A stretch of DNA of 7,938 nucleotides from Euryarchaeota archaeon UBA486 (lineage in GTDB: Archaea > Thermoplasmatota > Poseidoniia > Poseidoniales > Poseidoniaceae), in assembly GCA_002497765.1 (NCBI GenBank), contig DAET01000040.1:1-7938 (forward strand). Reading direction: 5' to 3'. Positions 1-5,842 of this stretch are shown piece by piece. The notes beneath the pieces were generated by a model. It ran no database searches. It saw nothing but the letters and a program-made list of their open reading frames with translations, and was not told the DNA's origin. The position numbers and the translations under genes are program-made. The stretch's first letter is position 1; the number at the start of each line of letters is the position of its first letter.

Positions 1-77
1 GTGGCTCGCTTGCCGCGTGCCTGAACCTTTCGTCCACCGGATGGTTTGCGTCGTGAAATTCCGTGCCATTGAGCCAT
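1..77 (-). CDS. rps8e: 30S ribosomal protein S8e, N-terminal 25 codons (cut by window edge)
   Basis: The reverse complement from the ATG at 77 reads MAQWHGISRRKPSGGRKVQA and continues RGKRA to the window edge. This matches the highly conserved basic start of archaeal/eukaryotic S8e, whose hallmark is W-x-G-x-S-x-R-K-P-[ST]-G-G-R. S8e is a small-subunit ribosomal protein found in archaea and eukaryotes and absent from bacteria, so it fixes the domain of life. The start is supported by GGAGG seven bases upstream and a TATA-like box at 115-123. Only the N-terminus is visible; the rest lies to the left of the window. Confidence 0.9.
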   Translation of the reverse strand, partial: MAQWHGISRRKPSGGRKVQARGKRA

Positions 78-84
78 AGGGATG

Positions 85-89
85 CCTCC
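85..89 (-). promoter_or_regulatory. Shine-Dalgarno site for rps8e
   Basis: On the minus strand the sequence is GGAGG followed by CATCCCT and then the ATG at 77, a seven-base spacing. It complements the anti-SD CCUCC of archaeal 16S rRNA. It is the clearest ribosome binding site in the window; most other genes here have none. Confidence 0.8.
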
Positions 90-114
90 TGCGTCGCCAC
101 CCACCGGCACGGGC

Positions 115-123
115 TATATGAAA
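115..123 (-). promoter_or_regulatory. TATA box of rps8e promoter
   Basis: The minus strand reads TTTCATATA, an archaeal TATA-like box, about 40 bases upstream of the S8e ATG. A start site roughly 25 bases downstream of the box falls near 92-95. That gives a leader of about 16 nucleotides that still contains the GGAGG site, so box, leader and SD fit together. The promoter sits in the 53-base gap after the FAH-family stop codon. Confidence 0.6.
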
Positions 124-130
124 GCAACCC

Positions 131-739
131 TCACGCACAGCGCAGGTCAATGGACGACCGTTCAACGCCGTCCGTACCTGTGAGCTTCGCCACGACATGG
201 TCGCCGGGATGAAGTTGTCCTACGCCTTGCGGCGTGCCGGTAAACAGCACATCGCCACCGTTGACGGGAGCCCACATGAGCAAGGCGTCAATCTGTTGGC
301 GAGGCGTGACCGACATCTCCGACAGCAGGCTTGACTGACGCTGCTCGCCGTTCACCGAGAGGGACAAATGAAGGCCGTGGATGGAGGACACCAAATCGTC
401 CCACGTTCCCGACCATGGCGACCAGGGGCCGACCACGGCACTGGAACGGAAGCACTTCCCTTTGGCCCAGGGCAATTGGTCGGCGCGCAGGGCGCTTTGC
501 GTGGCGCGATCGGTCAGGTCAAGGCCAACCGCCACTGCCTCAGGTTCCATGGCCTCGTTGAGTCGAACCACGCATTCCACTTCATGATGGACTTCGCCCG
601 GGTGAGCGGAAACGGGCAACGGCCCGTCTTCGTGAAGGCAGCCGTTTGGTTTCACGAAGAAAATCGGTTCAACCACGGGTTGGTTGCCAAGTTCAATGGC
701 GTGTTTGGCAAAGGTTCGGATGGTGCACCACATGGTCAT
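131..739 (-). CDS. Fumarylacetoacetate hydrolase (FAH) family protein, FAHD1/acylpyruvase-like
   Basis: This 202-residue protein aligns over its length with FAHD1-type enzymes, metal-dependent acylpyruvate hydrolases/oxaloacetate decarboxylases. Compared with human FAHD1 from memory, the key residues are present: the lid dyad H13-x-x-E16 in FAKHAIELGN, metal ligands E53 and E55 in HHEVE, D74 in GLDLT, and the lysine K95 after LPW. The C-terminal signature GDVLFTGTPQGVG covers about 162-174. The loop between E55 and D74 is about ten residues shorter than in FAHD1. The open frame continues upstream to 1288, but that part is antisense to the PUA gene and lacks family similarity. The ATG at 739 (or 733) precedes the conserved block directly. 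No Shine-Dalgarno site is visible. The substrate cannot be assigned from sequence. Confidence 0.85.
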   Translation of the reverse strand: MTMWCTIRTFAKHAIELGNQPVVEPIFFVKPNGCLHEDGPLPVSAHPGEVHHEVECVVRLNEAMEPEAVAVGLDLTDRATQSALRADQLPWAKGKCFRSSAVVGPWSPWSGTWDDLVSSIHGLHLSLSVNGEQRQSSLLSEMSVTPRQQIDALLMWAPVNGGDVLFTGTPQGVGQLHPGDHVVAKLTGTDGVERSSIDLRCA

Positions 740-814
740 GATTCGTGGAGGTTCCAACCCTTCATCAATGCCGCGATGCCCAAGGATGATAGCCTCCTCG
801 CCCTCCCCGGAAAC

Positions 815-1321
815 ATGGCCACCGAATGGAGCGTGCGCAAGCGACGACCTGTCCGAAGGAAACACATCGCTCCGTTGCTCAAGCGTTTGGAGAGCGACCT
901 TGCCATCGACCTCAACGTGGACGGCGCCTTTCTCGAAATGGCCGAATACGGCCCGTGGATCATGGTGTTCGTTGACCGAACGCCGTTGGTGATCGAACTC
1001 ATCGACGAGGAGAACGAACGTTGCGTGTTCTTGACCCTGCGCGGGTTCTTGGAACACATGGACGCCCTCAAATGGGTGGAAGTTGACCACGGTGCCATCC
1101 CGTTTTTGATGAACGGAGCGGACTGCATGGTCGCTGGCGTTCACGGCGCTGAAGCCTCCGTCCAAGCAGGTGATCTCGTCTGGATTCGAGACATGACCCA
1201 CAAGCGGCCGTTGGCGCTCGGGTGGGCGGTGGACGACGGTGAAACGATGGTGGAGAACACCAAGGGCAAGGGCATCAAAACGGTCCACTGGGTGGGTGAT
1301 GAATTGTGGGACATGGAATGA
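815..1321 (+). CDS. PUA-domain RNA-binding protein, archaeal Tma20/MCT-1-like
   Basis: A 168-residue protein. Residues 5-25 form a basic start (SVRKRRPVRRKHIAPLLKRL) typical of archaeal PUA proteins related to eukaryotic Tma20/MCT-1. Residues about 30-85 match the N-terminal pre-PUA region, and 88-163 form the PUA domain. Visible PUA features are NGADCMVAGVHG (100-111), GDLVWIRD (119-126), the PLALGWA strand (132-138), and KGKGIKTVHWVGDELW (150-165). Eukaryotic relatives act in translation re-initiation and ribosome recycling; an RNA- or ribosome-linked role is the family inference here. The ATG at 815 was chosen because conserved sequence begins right after it; 776 is an in-frame alternative. 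The gene is divergent from the FAH gene with 75 bases between starts. Its TGA overlaps an in-frame ATG (1318) of the next reading frame. Confidence 0.85.
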   Translation: MATEWSVRKRRPVRRKHIAPLLKRLESDLAIDLNVDGAFLEMAEYGPWIMVFVDRTPLVIELIDEENERCVFLTLRGFLEHMDALKWVEVDHGAIPFLMNGADCMVAGVHGAEASVQAGDLVWIRDMTHKRPLALGWAVDDGETMVENTKGKGIKTVHWVGDELWDME

Positions 1322-1330
1322 AAGGAACCC

Positions 1331-1337
1331 AAATAAG
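1331..1337 (+). promoter_or_regulatory. Possible TATA box for the secreted protein gene at 1360
   Basis: AAATAAG sits in otherwise GC-rich sequence, centred about 26 bases upstream of the ATG at 1360. That is the distance expected if the transcript is leaderless. No Shine-Dalgarno site lies close to this ATG, which fits. The match is short, so this remains tentative. Confidence 0.4.
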
Positions 1338-1359
1338 GGAGCCGCGCCCTGTTCTTTTC

Positions 1360-1947
1360 ATGAAGCGGAGCGTGACCCTCCTTGTGGTTGCTGGGTTGCT
1401 GATAATGACGACCGCTGCGCAGGCAGGTGCTGCGACCGGAGGCCAAGACGTCAACCCGGACAGCGATGTCCCGTTTTCGGTTGAAGAGCGCACCACGCCG
1501 TCTCAGGACAACCAACCTTGGGCCCTCTCGGTCATCCTCGACCAAGAAGCCCTTGACAACGGAACAACCCTCGCCATCACCACGCAGATTTGTCTGAATA
1601 ACGGCGTGTGTGACCCGCCCACGACCCAAGAGGTCACCGTGAGCGACGACGGCAGCACCTACTCGATGGAACTCAAACCACCGGCCGACCACTCCTACGT
1701 GAACTGGCGAATCAAGGCGACGTACAGCGACGATTCCACCGAAAACTTCCCCCAGGGCGACTGGTACAAGACCTGGTCCACCTGCTACTACGATGACGGT
1801 TCCTACGGCGGCATTCACGCCGACGGTGATGGCTGTGACGTCCCCGCTGCTGGAGAGGAATCCGAAGGCTTCCTGCCAAGTGCTGGCATGGCTGTGGCGG
1901 TCATGGCCCTGACTGGAGCGGCCGTGATGGCAGCTCGCCGCTCGTGA
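1360..1947 (+). CDS. Small secreted, C-terminally anchored surface protein of unknown function
   Basis: This 195-residue protein is not recognised as a named family. Residues 1-22 are a Sec signal peptide (MKR, hydrophobic core 5-16, likely cleavage after AQA or AGA). The mature part is acidic and rich in Thr, Asp and Asn. It has four cysteines, C78/C84 in CLNNGVC and C142/C159 in a Tyr/Gly/Asp-rich stretch, suggesting two disulfides outside the cell. The C-terminus is tripartite: FLPSAG (171-176), a hydrophobic segment (177-192), then RRS. This layout resembles archaeal sorting tails such as PGF-CTERM, but the motif is not the canonical one. The start at 1360 gives a normal signal peptide. 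ATGs at 1306 or 1318 would add a hydrophilic leader, the latter overlapping the PUA stop as ATGA. The stop is one base from the convergent gene's stop. Confidence 0.8.
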   Translation: MKRSVTLLVVAGLLIMTTAAQAGAATGGQDVNPDSDVPFSVEERTTPSQDNQPWALSVILDQEALDNGTTLAITTQICLNNGVCDPPTTQEVTVSDDGSTYSMELKPPADHSYVNWRIKATYSDDSTENFPQGDWYKTWSTCYYDDGSYGGIHADGDGCDVPAAGEESEGFLPSAGMAVAVMALTGAAVMAARRS

Positions 1948-1948
1948 T

Positions 1949-2350
1949 TCAGCCGTGCAGACGGTGTTCCACCAGGCGTTCGACGAAGCGACGCTGTTCT
2001 GCTGTCCACGCTGTGAGAAGCGTGCTCACGCTGGTTCGATCCGGATTCAGGTTACCTTCGGCAAACCCCGGCCCCGTCAAATCGCTGGCGACCAGCGGCA
2101 AGTGTTCACCCGTCATGGTCAGGCGACAACCCTGGTCCTCGGCGACGGCTTCGCCGCCGTCAAAGGTCAACGTCGTTCCTTCGAGGGTGCATGTGAGGCC
2201 GCCGGCCTTCACAAAGCGATGAAGGGCCGAAAGAAGGGCGGCGCCGTCGCCTTTCTGGCCGTCGTCAACACCGCCGTACGCAGCAAGGAAATCCAACTCC
2301 GTGTCGTTTTGTTCCATCAAATGGTCGAGCCCACGGCCGTCGGTGCTCAT
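1949..2350 (-). CDS. Hypothetical soluble protein, translationally coupled to the SAP membrane protein
   Basis: A 133-residue protein I do not recognise. It has no signal peptide and no membrane segment, so it is probably cytoplasmic. The first third is acidic and helical in appearance (HLMEQNDTELDFLAAYGG). A central Thr/Gly-rich part carries two cysteines, C54 and C75, and looks beta-rich (LTCTLEGTTLTFDGG). The C-terminal helix region is TAWTAEQRRFVERLVEHRL (113-131). Its ATG overlaps the TGA of the upstream SAP gene by one base (TGATG), and GAGGAG lies eight bases upstream, so co-translation is likely. The opposite strand is also open here (1955-2545), but the minus reading continues the operon and has the start signals. 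Function is unknown; the coupling suggests it works with the SAP protein. Confidence 0.7.
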   Translation of the reverse strand: MSTDGRGLDHLMEQNDTELDFLAAYGGVDDGQKGDGAALLSALHRFVKAGGLTCTLEGTTLTFDGGEAVAEDQGCRLTMTGEHLPLVASDLTGPGFAEGNLNPDRTSVSTLLTAWTAEQRRFVERLVEHRLHG

Positions 2351-4611
2351 CAGGCCAACTCCTCAACCGAGAGGCTGGTCCAGCCGATCAAACGCCCGTC
2401 GGTCCCGTCGGCGAGCAAGGAGAAGCTCCGGTCTTTCCCACCGTCCTCCCACTGGCGTTGGAGGTCCACCGTGGTGGCGCCCGAGGTGTCGAGCAGGTCA
2501 CTGAAGTCAATGCCAAAGCCCGTGCCAGGCACCACCACGAGGTAGCCCACACGGGTGGAGTCGTGCAGGCCACTCCCAGTGAACAGGCCGTTAGGACCGG
2601 TCAGCGCAGGGAAGCGTTGGTCGTCCATGAGCCGGGCTTCAACATCGTGGAGCGGCAGCGCCTTCGGAATCGAATCGCGGTTGTGTGTGATGGAGTCATC
2701 AAAGGTGCCCTTGGCGATGAACTCGCAGGTTAACGCGCCTTCCTCGCCCGACACAGCAAACTTCAGCCAGCCAGCCGTGGTGTCTGAATCCACCCACGAG
2801 AGGTTCCATTCGGTCGCCGTTCCGTTTTGCTCGTTCACGGCTCGCCAGACATAGCCGTCGTTTTCCAGCGCCGTTACCGCTCCGGAAGCCACGCCACTGA
2901 ACTCGTCGATGCAGGCCATGGCCAGGTTGAGTGGATGCGACCGCTGAGTGGAGTTGTCGGGGAGGTGCGTGCCGTCCACGCCCCAATCCGCGAGTTCGTC
3001 GCTGTCCGGGTTGAGGTCGTTGGCTTGGGGCCGGTTGTCGTAGGTTTTACCGAGTTCGATGGCTTTGATGCCACGGGACAAGGTGGTTCGCTCAAAGGTA
3101 TGGTGCAGTTCGAGTTCACCCTCGGGCAAGACCGCATCGATGCCCCGTTGCTGCCAGGCTGAACAGCTGGTCTGCGAGGCTTCGCTGCTGCTGATGGCGA
3201 CGTCCACGGTTTGGCGTGCTGCCCACGGACTGTCGGCATCGAGCCACATGGTCATCGTCGCATAGCCCAAACAGAAATCTCGCACGTCGCGGTGGCTGGC
3301 GGTCACCTTCCACATGTTGGTGGAGCCGATCTTCTCCGAACCGGTGACGCGCCATTCCCAGCCCGAACTGGTTCCTGTGGCGTCTTTGGTGATGTAGGCG
3401 TTGCCGAAGAAGTCGGCCAGTTCAATCGGAGCGATGACCATGCCCAGACCGGGAGAAAGTTCCTCCAAATCACCCAGCAGACCGCCCACACCGTAGGTGA
3501 ACGCCGTCCCTTCGTAAGCCGTGGCCGACAAGGTCGCGGCGAACTCCAGTTCGGTGGCGAGCACCACTTGTTCCCGGAGTTCCTTCCAAGTGGTGAGTTT
3601 GAGGTCGGCCTGGCCGGTGGTCGTGTCGGTGGTGAAATCCGAACACTTGGAAGCGATGGGGTAGTGGCCCGAGACATCAAATTGCGAGAACGACATGTCG
3701 TTCACGCTCTCCACGGCCAACCACGAGAGGCCTTGCCCGCCGCGGATGCTGACGGCGCCGAGGCGATCATCGGACGACTGGGTGTTCAACTCCACGCCCG
3801 TGCCTTCGGTGACCGACGCCGTGCTCTCGCCTTGGAAGGACAGCCGGATTTTGCAGTAGTTGGGCGGGTCGTCGAGCTGGTTGGTGACGAGTTCAACGTA
3901 CTCCTCTGAAGCGAGGAAACTTCCCTCCGTAATCACGTAGCCCATCCGGTCGCCGTAGCGAAGGGAATCGGCAGTAAAGGGTTCGAGTTGGTTGTTCACG
4001 TAATACCATCCACCAGCGCCAAGCAAGACCAACGTCAGCATGACGGCGATGGCTTGCGGGCGACGCACCATCTCCATGAGCGTCAGGGGTGAGGTGTCGG
4101 TGGTGGATGTGGGCAGCGGCGTTGAGGTGCTGGTGGCTGCTGGAAGCGGGACCTTCTCCGCCTCATCTTCAAGCGATATCTCCACGTCGTCGATCAGGTC
4201 AGCCTCGAGGATTTCGGCTTCCAACACCTCGTCTTCGCTCACCTCGGCATCGGGCAGCGGGACGGACAGCGTTTCGTCGTCCTCGAGGGAGAGCATGACC
4301 GGTTCGTCGGCTTCGGCCGTTTCTGTTGGCTCATCGTCAACTTCAACCTCCGCATCCGATGCTGCTTCGGCGTCGGCTTCGTCTCCTTTGTCGACCGCTT
4401 CCTCAGCCGTCGTTTCATCTTCAGCGGCGGCTGGCTGGAACGTGGCGGTCGATTCGTCGTAGACTTCGATGCCGAGCGTTTCTTTGTCAACGCCCGCTTC
4501 GAGCAGGCGAGCGAGGAGTTCAGCCTTTTTTCCACTCGCAGAAACATCGTTGAGGACGCAAAGGGCCTTGAGTTTCGCCACCGTTAACGTGGTGGTTGGC
4601 TCCTCTCCCAT
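2350..4611 (-). CDS. SAP-domain single-pass membrane protein with large ectodomain
   Basis: A 753-residue protein. Residues 6-40 match a SAP domain: helix LTVAKLKALCVLNDV, then S-x-GKKAELLARLLEAG. SAP domains usually bind DNA or RNA. Residues 41-165 form a very acidic Glu/Asp/Ala-rich linker, followed by a Thr/Ser/Pro stretch. One membrane helix spans about 185-204 (AIAVMLTLVLLGAGGW), preceded by RR. With no signal peptide, the N-terminus should be cytoplasmic and the remaining 550 residues outside. The ectodomain is not recognised; it has six cysteines (253, 323, 447, 483, 567, 629), possibly three successive disulfides. A GAGGT site six bases before the ATG at 4611 favours this start; an in-frame ATG at 4617 would add two residues. 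It lies 87-93 bases after the two-helix protein and overlaps the next gene by one base. The role is unknown. Confidence 0.85.
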   Translation of the reverse strand: MGEEPTTTLTVAKLKALCVLNDVSASGKKAELLARLLEAGVDKETLGIEVYDESTATFQPAAAEDETTAEEAVDKGDEADAEAASDAEVEVDDEPTETAEADEPVMLSLEDDETLSVPLPDAEVSEDEVLEAEILEADLIDDVEISLEDEAEKVPLPAATSTSTPLPTSTTDTSPLTLMEMVRRPQAIAVMLTLVLLGAGGWYYVNNQLEPFTADSLRYGDRMGYVITEGSFLASEEYVELVTNQLDDPPNYCKIRLSFQGESTASVTEGTGVELNTQSSDDRLGAVSIRGGQGLSWLAVESVNDMSFSQFDVSGHYPIASKCSDFTTDTTTGQADLKLTTWKELREQVVLATELEFAATLSATAYEGTAFTYGVGGLLGDLEELSPGLGMVIAPIELADFFGNAYITKDATGTSSGWEWRVTGSEKIGSTNMWKVTASHRDVRDFCLGYATMTMWLDADSPWAARQTVDVAISSSEASQTSCSAWQQRGIDAVLPEGELELHHTFERTTLSRGIKAIELGKTYDNRPQANDLNPDSDELADWGVDGTHLPDNSTQRSHPLNLAMACIDEFSGVASGAVTALENDGYVWRAVNEQNGTATEWNLSWVDSDTTAGWLKFAVSGEEGALTCEFIAKGTFDDSITHNRDSIPKALPLHDVEARLMDDQRFPALTGPNGLFTGSGLHDSTRVGYLVVVPGTGFGIDFSDLLDTSGATTVDLQRQWEDGGKDRSFSLLADGTDGRLIGWTSLSVEELA
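2359..2364 (-). promoter_or_regulatory. Shine-Dalgarno site inside the end of the SAP gene
   Basis: GAGGAG on the minus strand encodes the two glutamates near the SAP protein's C-terminus and stands eight bases before the ATG at 2350. Together with the TGATG overlap it marks a re-initiation site and supports the 133-residue gene's start. Confidence 0.6.
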
Positions 4612-4617
4612 GGTCAT

Positions 4618-4622
4618 ACCTC
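4618..4622 (-). promoter_or_regulatory. Shine-Dalgarno site deciding the SAP gene start
   Basis: The minus strand reads TTGAGGT-ATGACC-ATG. GAGGT is directly against the first ATG (4617), too close to serve it, but six bases from the second (4611). This is why the second ATG was preferred. Confidence 0.5.
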
Positions 4623-4628
4623 AACAAA

Positions 4629-4672
4629 CCGTGGGCACGGTGCCTTTCAAGGGTGGCGTTGATTTGAAGCAC
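4629..4672. repeat. Two adjacent dyad-symmetric sequences upstream of the SAP gene
   Basis: At 4629-4640 is the inverted repeat CCGTG-GG-CACGG. Directly beside it, GTGC-CT-TTCAA (4640-4650) pairs with TTGAAGCAC (4664-4672), giving nine base pairs interrupted by a two-base bulge around a 13-base loop. They fill the gap between two membrane-protein genes. They could be operator sites, an attenuator or processing hairpin, or chance; no T-run follows to suggest a terminator. Confidence 0.35.
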
Positions 4673-4704
4673 ATTTGCATCAAAATCGGACGCCGCCGTT
4701 CACA

Positions 4705-5742
4705 TCATCCTTCATGAGGCACGTAGGCGCCTTCGGCGTTCTGAACGTAGACGGTTTGGTCGTAGGTGCCATCAGCGAACTTCTTGAAGAAGTAGCCGTT
4801 TTCAGCGGGCTCAAACGTTCCTTCTGACCCAGCGGCAGGGGTTGGTTCGGTGGCCGGTGCAGCTGCAGGTTCTGCGACAGGTGCTTCGGCGGGTGGGCCA
4901 CCGGGTGGACCGGACGGTCCGGTCTGCTGCGCCGATGGAGCGCCGGGAGGACCAGAAGGACCTGCGGGCGGGGCGCCACCGGGGCCGGCAGCAATGCGGG
5001 CCTTGCTGGCTTCGGAGAGCACCTTGGATTCTGTGGTCTCGTTTTCGCCTTCGAGAATCTTCCGGAGCGCAGCGCCGTGCTTTTGAGCGCCCACGAAGGC
5101 AAAGGCAGACAGGGCAAGGCAGAGCAGACCGGGGAAACCGCCGAGGAATTGGTTGGGGTAGAGTTTGCCTTCAACGCTCAGCGCATTGCCTGAAGAGGTG
5201 ATTTTGTCGCCGTTGGCGTCGATGTATTCAGCAATGAGGCAGTAATGGCCAGGGTCGATGTTGAACTCGAAATCGTAAGTGCCGTCGGCCAGCACTCGCG
5301 TGTCAGCCTCTTGGTACTGGTAAGCGTGGGAGTCTCCTTGCTTGGCTTCCTGCATCTTTTCGCTGAGGGTGAAGTCGGTGCAGTCTTCCTGCTCAATAAC
5401 GTACACTGCGATGTTGATCGCGGCCTGTGTGGGCGGGTTGTCTGCCGTCACGGTCAACCGCATGGGCACGTCAAACAGGTCTTCCCCGTCCACGGGCATG
5501 CCCCACACGAGACCGACGTCCTTCTCAGCCGAGGTGCTGAATTCGTCCCAGTCGGCGGAAAACGGCATGGGGAAGAGGGCGAAACCGAACAGAATGGCGG
5601 CGACACCAAGGTAGAGAAACACGTTCCAGCGGGCCTTCTTCAGCCGCTCCTGTCGCTCCTCGATGGACATCTCTTCCATCAATTCGTCTTGGTCCTCGTC
5701 CACAGCGAGCGCACCGGCTGCATCAAGTTCCTCTTCGGACAT
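4705..5742 (-). CDS. Two-helix membrane protein with Pro/Gly-rich cytoplasmic tail
   Basis: A 345-residue protein without a named family that I recognise. Residues 1-38 are acidic and then charged (SIEERQERLKKA). Membrane helix 1 is about 39-58 and helix 2 about 199-219. The region between them contains C121 and C168, a likely disulfide, so it should face outward while both termini are cytoplasmic. After helix 2 comes a charged stretch (220-250), then a collagen-like Gly/Pro-rich segment (253-284, GPSGPPGAP and GPSGPPGGPP), then Ala/Pro/Glu linker sequence. The tail at 311-345 holds an aromatic block, GYFFKKFADGTYDQTVYVQN, and ends AYVPHEG. That tail is reminiscent of ends of other Marine Group II membrane proteins, from memory only. 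It is the first gene of the minus-strand cluster and diverges from rimK. No clear Shine-Dalgarno site was seen. Confidence 0.85.
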   Translation of the reverse strand: MSEEELDAAGALAVDEDQDELMEEMSIEERQERLKKARWNVFLYLGVAAILFGFALFPMPFSADWDEFSTSAEKDVGLVWGMPVDGEDLFDVPMRLTVTADNPPTQAAINIAVYVIEQEDCTDFTLSEKMQEAKQGDSHAYQYQEADTRVLADGTYDFEFNIDPGHYCLIAEYIDANGDKITSSGNALSVEGKLYPNQFLGGFPGLLCLALSAFAFVGAQKHGAALRKILEGENETTESKVLSEASKARIAAGPGGAPPAGPSGPPGAPSAQQTGPSGPPGGPPAEAPVAEPAAAPATEPTPAAGSEGTFEPAENGYFFKKFADGTYDQTVYVQNAEGAYVPHEG

Positions 5743-5842
5743 AAAACCCCGATATCAGCCGAGCACTTCAAGACCGCGGACCGGAAATCCCTCCATCATG
5801 GGAACCGATGGAATGAAGAACGACGCCACAGGGCGCCCCGGT
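5743..5842. other. Divergent intergenic region between the membrane-protein cluster and rimK
   Basis: About 100 bases should hold promoters for both directions. I see only weak AT patches (GATATC near 5751-5756, GGAAATCC near 5783-5790) and no convincing TATA box. In-frame ATGs at 5798 and 5813 could extend the RimK protein into this space. Confidence 0.35.

Noticed and set aside
368..814. Plus-strand extension making the PUA protein 317 residues long
   Set aside because: It is antisense to the FAH gene and lacks domain character; archaeal PUA proteins of this type are about 150-170 residues.
740..1288. Minus-strand extension making the FAH protein 385 residues long
   Set aside because: These 183 residues are antisense to the well-supported PUA gene and show no FAH-family N-terminal similarity; the FAHD1-like block begins right after the ATG at 739.
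1955..2545. Plus-strand open frame of 196 codons
   Set aside because: It runs antisense across two genes of the minus cluster, which have start signals, a TGATG overlap and continuous coding sense; a by-product of codon bias.
3211..3909. Plus-strand open frame of 232 codons inside the SAP gene
   Set aside because: It lies wholly antisense to the ectodomain of a 753-residue protein and has no recognisable domain.
4040..4462. Serine-rich plus-strand open frame
   Set aside because: The serine runs are the antisense reading of Glu/Asp/Ala codons in the SAP protein's acidic linker.
4885..4990. Gly/Pro repeat tract considered as a DNA repeat or CRISPR-like array
   Set aside because: The repetition is at protein level with irregular short units; there are no spaced identical DNA repeats.
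5663..5797. N-terminal extension of RimK
   Set aside because: The Ser-rich part is antisense to the acidic N-terminus of the divergent membrane protein; RimK homology starts near 5843.
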